Source of the DNA: Brassica napus
Taxonomy: Eukaryota; Streptophyta; Magnoliopsida; Brassicales; Brassicaceae
Assembly (NCBI RefSeq): GCF_020379485.1
Contig: NC_063448.1
Span: 51,965,218 to 52,029,217, forward strand
Direction: 5' to 3'
DNA: 64,000 bases
Under the pieces are notes generated by a model that worked only from the letters and a program-made list of their open reading frames with translations, had not been told where the DNA came from and ran no database searches. Shown here piece after piece: positions 56,621 to 64,000 of the stretch (position 1 is the stretch's first letter; each line of letters begins with the position of its first letter). The translations under genes and the position numbers were made by a program.

Positions 56621-58085
56621 ATCCAAAGAAAAAACTAGATCTAACAAATAACTCTTTGAATAGAAAGACATGCATTTCTTTTGTCCTTGTCACCTTACTA
56701 ATATTAAAATTGAATATCTAAATTGATTAAATGCATGAACAAAGAAATTTGTTGACAAAAACACTTTTAGTAATTAGTACATTTGAACTCAAATCTAATA
56801 GATATAGATAAAAATGTAAAGAATTGAAACCTTTTTGTAAAAAAATCTGCTACTCATACCTAATCTTAATATTAAATCAATAGTTATATATTTGACCAAA
56901 AGAAAATCAATAGTTATAAATGTATATATATAAGGTTTCAACTTAAACATGTACATAATCTATTTTATTTAAACAAAACACTATATAGAATCAACTTTAA
57001 CCTGACGTGTTATTTATGAACTGTACCATTAAAAGGTCTAGATTTTTAGACATTTACTGAAGCTAATGTTGTCAAATAAATTTTTAACTACTTAATTTTA
57101 AAAACTTAACTAATTTATAATATTTTATCATATTTTTAATTTTTATGATTGATATATATATAGTATATCTTATTATAACAAAATCTTAAACAAAGTTTTA
57201 CTCTTCATTTTAAAAATATTTATTTAAATTTGTAACTATTGTAAAAAATATAATAATAAATAATATTCTACTAAAATTTTATTTTAAAATAAAATAATTA
57301 AGATTTAATAATATCTTTACATATGACATATTAAAAACTACATTGTACCACAATAATTCTGTGGTTTTAAATCACCTGTAAGAATCTTGTTTTGAATTGA
57401 AAGTGTTAGTTGACAATGTTATATAACTTAGTAATTTTTGTTCAGTAGTCACAATCTGAGTTGAAATATTAAGTTTATAACACAACATAAAATCTGAATA
57501 CAAAATAGGCGTCAGCCAAACATGAAGATATAAACTATTAGAGTAAAAGATATCATTCATTGGTTTATGTTAGGCGATTATACAAGCCACTTTATTTGCA
57601 TCACATTTAACAAATTTAAAACCAATTTTTTTTGTGAAGAGTAATTAACAAATTTTCACTACGGGGAATTCTTGGTCGCGGATTGTTCACCTCCTTTACA
57701 TCTTATTAGTAAGGTCGTTTCTAATTTCTAGTGTTCTACTTAACTTTAAGAAATTAAGTTTTCCGTTAGTATTTGATTGTTGTCGTAGTTTTTATTTTTT
57801 TATCTGCTACTTGTAATCTCTATAACTTCTGTCAAAAACTAAAAATTGTTATAAAATTTTACAAATTTAACATTTACACCTAAAAAATATTAATCTAAAC
57901 TCGATCGTTGCACTTAGTATTCCTGCAGAAAATATTTCGTCAATAATTCTGTAAATTTGTATATTAGTTGACCTATCTTTAATGGTATGGATTACTGGAT
58001 TAGCAATAGAGTCTCCTTCAGACTAGAATTGGGGTAATTTCTAATCCACATCTGTTGGTTAGTGAGCTCATTCCGGTTACTAAAT
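56621..58085. other. AT-rich sequence without recognised genes
   Basis: Very AT-rich. Short open frames (57372-57560 and others) have no family features. Confidence 0.45.
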
Positions 58086-58166
58086 TTGAACGAACTGGAA
58101 ATCATCGATGAGATCAAGCCAGAGAATTTCATAGGCAGAGGTGGTCATGGCAATGTATACATAGTG
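58086..58166 (+). pseudogene. LRR receptor-like kinase fragment (HAIKU2/RLK7-like P-loop)
   Basis: In one frame, 27 codons include LNELEIIDEIKPENFIGRGG and then HGNVYIV. This is the juxtamembrane/glycine-rich loop pattern (IGxGGxGNVY) of subfamily XI LRR-RLKs such as HAIKU2 and RLK7. Matching sequence stops on both sides, so it is a captured exon scrap, not a gene. Confidence 0.7.
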
Positions 58167-58400
58167 TTGAGATTACTGAAGTTTGGTAGCTTATAGATTG
58201 TATAAAGTAAAGAAGGGTTGCTTCTTGTAAATCGAGTTCCTGTCCAAGAACATCAAAATCTTCTAAGTTAGTTTTAATCTTATACATAATCATACAAGAC
58301 TTCAATGTTCTGATATACAAATTCATTTTCTCCAGAGGATGAATCTGTATATACAAAGTTGATATAAATTATCACATATCTCAAAATATGTATGTATATA
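58167..58400. other. AT-rich sequence right of the kinase fragment
   Basis: No feature recognised. Confidence 0.4.
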
Positions 58401-58697
58401 TCCCCTATATATTAATTGAGGAATTTTGAAAAGATGTAACTTCAAGTTTGTAATATTTAAAAAAAGCTTTTGCTTAGGTGTCAATCAATTAAGTACTTAA
58501 TTAATCCTATGTGGCAGCATTAGATTCAATTGGAAAAATGGTTGGTCCAAATCCGAGTTTAACTCTATCTATAGACATTAACGATTAAATTAATGATTAA
58601 ATATAACGATTAACTAAAGCAAGGTTTTTTAATCGTACGAACATTATCGTATGATTATTGATCGTGTCTTCTATGTCTTCAATGATTATTGCAAAAC
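58401..58697 (+). mobile_element. Helitron fragment
   Basis: TCCCCTATATATTAATTGAG after an A, then about 160 bp similar to the Helitron at 46166 (GTGTCAATCAATTxAGTAC, CAGCATTAGATTCAATTGG). No hairpin or CTRR end is visible before satellite resumes at about 58698, so it is truncated or decayed. Confidence 0.55.
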
Positions 58698-61600
58698 GGA
58701 GCCTTTATCGTCTCCGTTTTTCAAGAAAATAGTGATTTTATAGTGGTTATTCCATCGATTTAGGGAGTATTATAAAGTTTTACTAAATTAATTGATAAAA
58801 AATTATAAAGATTCTCATACACCATGGAAAAGAGCTTAAAACACTAAAGATTATAGGCTTCAGTACATAAAATATTTACCAAAAACTTAATATTTTCGTA
58901 GGAGTTGTTAGTTAACACATAGATTTTGAGAAAATTTAAAAAAATACGACAATATTGTTTTAATGCGTAGTTGCATTATGCACTAACATATGATGATGTT
59001 CAAAGAGGTTTGAAGCCTTTGTTGTCTCCGTTTTTCAAGAAAATAGTAATTTGGTTATTCCATCGATTTAGGGAGTATTATGAAGTTTTACTAAATTAAT
59101 TGATAAAAAATATTATAACGATTCCCATATATCATGAAAAATAGCTTAAAATACATTAATACAAATGAAGAATGTGGTTAGAAATTTTAAAGCAACACCA
59201 AAGAATATAGGCTTCAGTATATAAAACATTTACCAAAAACTCAATATTTTCGTAGAGGACACATAGATTTTGAGAAAAAAATTCAAAAAATATGAAAATA
59301 TTGTTTTAATACATAGTTGCATCATGCACCAACATATGTTGATGTTCAAAGAGGTTTGAAGCCTTCGTTGTCTTTATTTTTCAAGAGAATAGAGATTTAA
59401 TAGTGGTTATTCCACCGATTTAGGAAGTATTATATATGAAGTTTTACTAAATTAATTGATAAAAATATAAAAATTTCCATATAACATGAAAGAAAAATTA
59501 ACATACATTAATACAAATTTAGAAAGTCGTTAATAAATTTAAAACAACAATAAAAAAAAAAAGATTTTGTAGATAGAGCGTTTAATAAAACTCAATATTT
59601 TCGTAGGGACACATAGATTTTGAGAAAAATTCAAAAAATATAACAATATTGCATTAATACATAGTTGCCTCCTGTACTAATATATGATGATGGTCAAAGA
59701 GGTTTGAAACACTTTTTGTCTCCATTTCTATAGAGAATAGCGATTTTATAATGGTTAGTCTACTAATTTAGGGAATATATGAAATTTTATTAAATTAATT
59801 TATAAAACAATTGAACGATTCTCATTTACCACGAAAAAGATTTTAGCATACATTAATACTAATTTAGAATGTGGTGAAATTTTTTAAAACAACACTAAAG
59901 ATTATAGGCTTCAGTATATCAAGTATTTACCAAAAACTCAATATTTTCGTAGGGTGGGGGGGGGGGTTAACACATAGATTTTGAGAAAATTTCAAAAAAT
60001 ATAAGAATATTGCTTTAATAGATAGCTGCCTCCTGTACTAATATATGATGATGGTCAAAGAGGATTTGAAACCTTTTTTTGTCTCCATTTCTTTAGAGAA
60101 TAGCGATTTTCTAACGGTTTGTCTACTAATTTAGGGAGCATATGAAGTTTTACTAAATTAATAGATAAAAAATATTGAACAATGCTCATTTACCATGAAA
60201 GAAAGTTTAGCATACAGTAATACAAATGTAGAATATGGTTAAATTTTTTAAAACAACACTAAAGATTATATGGTTATTCCATCGATTTAGGGAGTATTAT
60301 GAAGTTTTACTAAATTAATTGATAAAAAAGTTATAATGATTCTCATATACCATGAAAAAGAGCTTAAAATACATTAATACAAATATGGAATGTGGTTAGA
60401 AATTTTAAAACAAAATTAAAGATTATAGGCTTCAGTATATAAAACATTTACCAAAAACTCAATATAGGGTTTAGTTAACACATAGAATTTGATAAAATTT
60501 CAAAAAATATGACAATATTATTTTCAGGCATAGTTTCATAATGCACTAATATATGATGATGTTAAAAGAGGTTTGGAGCCTTTGTTGTCTCTATTTTCCA
60601 AGAGAATAGCGATTTAATAGTGGTGATTCGACCGATTTAGGGAGTATTATGAAGTTTTACTAAATTAATTGATAAAAAATTAAATCGATTTCCATGCATC
60701 ATAAAAGAGAGTTTAGCGTACATTAATACAAATGTATAATGTGGTTAAATTTTTTAAAACAACACTAAAAAGTATATGCTTCAGTAGTGCGTTTAACGTA
60801 AAACTCAATACTTAGATTTGGGGAAAATTCAAAAAATGTGAAAATATTTTTTACTGGATAGTTGCATCCTGCGCTATCATATGATGATGTTTAAAGAGGC
60901 TTGGAACCTTTGGTGTCTATATTTCTCAAGAGAATATCGATTTTATAGTTGTTATTCCACTGATTTAGATAGTATTATGAAGTTTTACTAATTAATTTAT
61001 AAAAAAATTAGAATGATTCTCATATACCATGAAAGAGAGTTTAACATACATTAATACAAAAATTTAGAATGTCGTTAGAAAATTTGGAACAACAATAAAA
61101 AATATAAGCTAGTGTATATAGAGCGTTTAACATAAAACTCAATATTTTCGTAGGGGTTAACACATAGATTTTGAGAAAAATTCAAAAAGTATAACAATAT
61201 TGCTTTAATACGTAGTTTCCTCTTGTACTAATATATGATGATGGTCAAAGATGTTTGGAACATTTGTTGTCTATATTTCTCTAGAGAGTAGAGATTTTAT
61301 AATGGCATGTCTGCTAATTAAGGGAGTATATGAAGTTTTACTAAATTAATTTAAAAAACAATTGAACGATGCTCATTTACCATGAAAAAGAGTTTAACAT
61401 ACATTTATACAAATGAATATAATTAGAAATTTTAAAACAACACTAAAGATTATAAGCTTCAGTATATAAAATATTTACCAAAAACTCAATATTTTCGTTG
61501 GGGTTAACACATAGATTTTGAGAAATTTTCAAAGATACGACAATATTATTTCAATGCATAGTTTCATTATGCACTAACATATGATGATATTCAAAGAGGT

Positions 61601-64000
61601 TTGGTGCCTTTGTTGTCTCCCTTTTTCAAGAGTATAGTGATTTTATAGTGGTTATTCCATCGATTTAGGGAGTATTATGAAGTTTTACAAAATTAATTAA
61701 TAAAAAATATTATAATGATTCCCATATACTATGAAAAAGAGCTTAAAATACATTAATACAAATGTAGAATATGGTTAGAAATTTTAAAGTAACAATAAAG
61801 ATTATAGACTTCAGTATATAAAACATTTACCAAAAACTCAATATTTTCGTAGAGGTTAACACATAGATTTTGAGAAAATTTCAAAAAATATGACAATATT
61901 GTTTTAATGCATAGTTGTATCATGAACAACCATATGATGATGTTCAAAGAGGCTTGAAGGCTTTGTTGTCTTTATTTCTCAAGAGAATAACGATTTAATA
62001 GTGGTTATTCCACCTATTTAGGGAGTATTATGAAGTTTTACTAAATTAATTGATAAAAAATATAACAATTTTCATATACCTTGAAAGAAAGTTTAACATA
62101 CAATAATACAAATTTATAATGTCGTTAAAAAATTTAAAACAACAATAACAATATAAGCTTTAGAATATAAAGTTTAACATAAAACTCAATATTTTTGTAA
62201 GGGTTAGTTAACACATAGATTTTGAGAAAAATTCAAAAAATAATAACAATATTGCTTTAATACATAGTTGCCTCCTATAATAATAAATGATGATGGTCAA
62301 AGAGGTTCGAAACACTTTTTGTCTTCATTTCTTTAGAGAATAGCGATTTTATAATTGGTAGTCCACTAATTTAGGGAGTATATGAAGTTTTACTAAATTA
62401 ACTTATAAAAACAATTGAACGATGCTCATTTAGCATGAAAGAGAGTTTAACATACAATAACACAAATGTAGAACATTGTGACAAATTTTAAAACAAAACT
62501 AAAGATTATAGGCTTCAGTATATCAAGTATTTAACAAAAACTCAATATTTTCGTAGGGGGTTAACACATATATTTTGAGAAAAATTCAAAAAATATAACA
62601 ATATTGCTTTAATGTATAACTGTATCTGGTACTAATATATGATGATGTTCAAAGAGGTTTGAAACTTTTCCTGTCTCTATTTTCTAGAGAATAGCGATTT
62701 TATAACGGTTAGTCCACTAATTTACGAATTATATGAAGTTTTACTAAATTAATTTATAAAAACAATTGAACAATGCTAATTTACCATGAAAGAGAGTGTA
62801 GCCTACATTAATACAAATGTAGAATATGGTTAGAAATTTTAAAACAACACTAAATATTATAGGCTTCACTATATAAAATATTTATGAAAAACTCAATATT
62901 TTCGTAGAGTCACATAGATTTTGAAAAAAAAAATTCAAAAATATAACTATATTGCTTTATTACATAGTTTGCTCCTGTACTAATATATTATGATGGTCAA
63001 AGAGGTTTGGAACATTTTTTGTCTCCATTTCTCTAGAGAATAACTATTTTATAGTGGTTAGTCCACTAATTTAGGGAGTATATGAAGTTCTACAAAATTA
63101 ATTTATAAAAACAATTGAACGATGCTCATTGACCATGAAATAAATTTTAGCATACATTAATACAAATGTAAAATATGGCTAGAAATTTTAAAAGAACACT
63201 AAAGATTATACGCTTCAGTATATAAAGTATGTATCAAAAACTCAATATTTTCGTAGGGGTTAACACATAAATTTTGAAAAAATTCAAAAAATATGACAAT
63301 ATTGTTTTAATGCATAGTTGCATCATGAACTACTATATGATGATGTTCAAAGAGGTTTGAAGCCTTTGTTGTCTTTATTTTTCAAGAGAATAGCGATTTA
63401 ATAGTGGTTATTCCACCGATTTAGAGAGTATTATGAAGTTTTACTAAATTAATTGATAAAAAATTATAACACTTTCCATATACCGTGAAAGAAAGTTTAA
63501 CATACATTAATACAAATTTAGAATGTCGTTAAAAAATTTAGAACAACAATAAAAATTTAAGCTTTAGAATATAGAATGTTTAACCTAAAACTCAATATTT
63601 TTGTACGGGTTAGTTAACACATAGATTATGAGAAAAATTCAAAAAATATAACAATATTGCTTTAATACATAATTTCCTCCTGTAATAATAAATGATTATG
63701 ATCAAAGAGGTTTGGAACACCTTTTGTCTCCATTTCTTTAGAGAATAGAGATTTTATAATGGTTAGTCCACTAAATTAGGGAGTATATGAAGTTTTACTA
63801 AATTAATTTATAAAAACAATTGAACAATGCTCATTTACCTTGAAAGAGATTGTAGCATACATTAATACAAACGTAGAATATGGTTAGTAATTTTAAAATA
63901 ACACTAAAGATTATAACCTTCAGTACATCAAGTATTTACCAAAAACTCAATATTTTCGTACGGGTGTTAACATAAATTTTGAGAAAAATTAAAAAAATAT
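58698..64000. repeat. ~350-bp satellite array (right block), continues beyond the window
   Basis: About 15 units with the same landmarks. The order is irregular (roughly B-B'-C'-A-A, a junction near 60270, then B-C-D-A-B-C'-A-A-A-C'-A-A), unlike the regular A-B-C-D of the left block. A 10-base G run at about 59956 is inserted in one unit. No genes. Confidence 0.88.

Overview
The window is a plant nuclear segment, most likely from Brassica or a close relative. Evidence: four gene fragments or genes that look like single-copy Brassicaceae loci, introns with GT..AG borders, and Athila-type Gypsy, Copia, LINE, hAT and Helitron elements. From memory, the gene order DREB2B - DCD-domain gene - SAG20/WI12 - PLAC8 gene (all on the minus strand) matches a stretch of Arabidopsis chromosome 3 around At3g10980-At3g11020. 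That synteny is recalled, not searched.

Layout. 1-19,300 is the genic part: a DREB2B-like AP2/ERF gene cut by the window edge (1-408, with a 5'UTR intron and TATA box), a four-coding-exon DCD-domain gene (1858-4785) with a 1.2 kb hAT element in one intron, a GA-rich insert between perfect 112-bp direct repeats, an old Copia element (7162-13621), a SAG20/WI12 gene that has no usable AUG and probably starts at CUG (15565-16023), and a PLAC8/DUF2985 membrane protein gene (17705-19273). 19,300-24,418 is AT-rich and holds a 185-bp hAT MITE, a 1 kb inverted-repeat element and a minus-strand Helitron.

From 24,419 to the end the window is mainly a ~350-bp satellite with a four-unit higher-order pattern (~1.41 kb). 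It is interrupted by a young Athila-like Gypsy element (27767-41305, LTRs nearly identical), by Helitrons (44626-46752), and by a composite island (about 46,750-58,700). The island contains a second 27-bp minisatellite of the hAT type and a ~1.1 kb tandem duplication. Each copy of the duplication encodes a small secreted, repeat-containing peptide precursor. A 6.2 kb LINE sits in the 3' flank of one copy, and a receptor-kinase fragment lies further right.

The best candidates for something undescribed are: the duplicated secreted precursor, with internal KRKVPRGPNN repeats resembling part of the CLE dodecapeptide; the likely CUG-initiated SAG20; the 385-codon extra ORF packed between ORF1 and ORF2 of the LINE; and the GGAGCGAC palindromic minisatellite shared by the Gypsy LTRs and its internal region. 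All identifications are by eye; no database search was possible.
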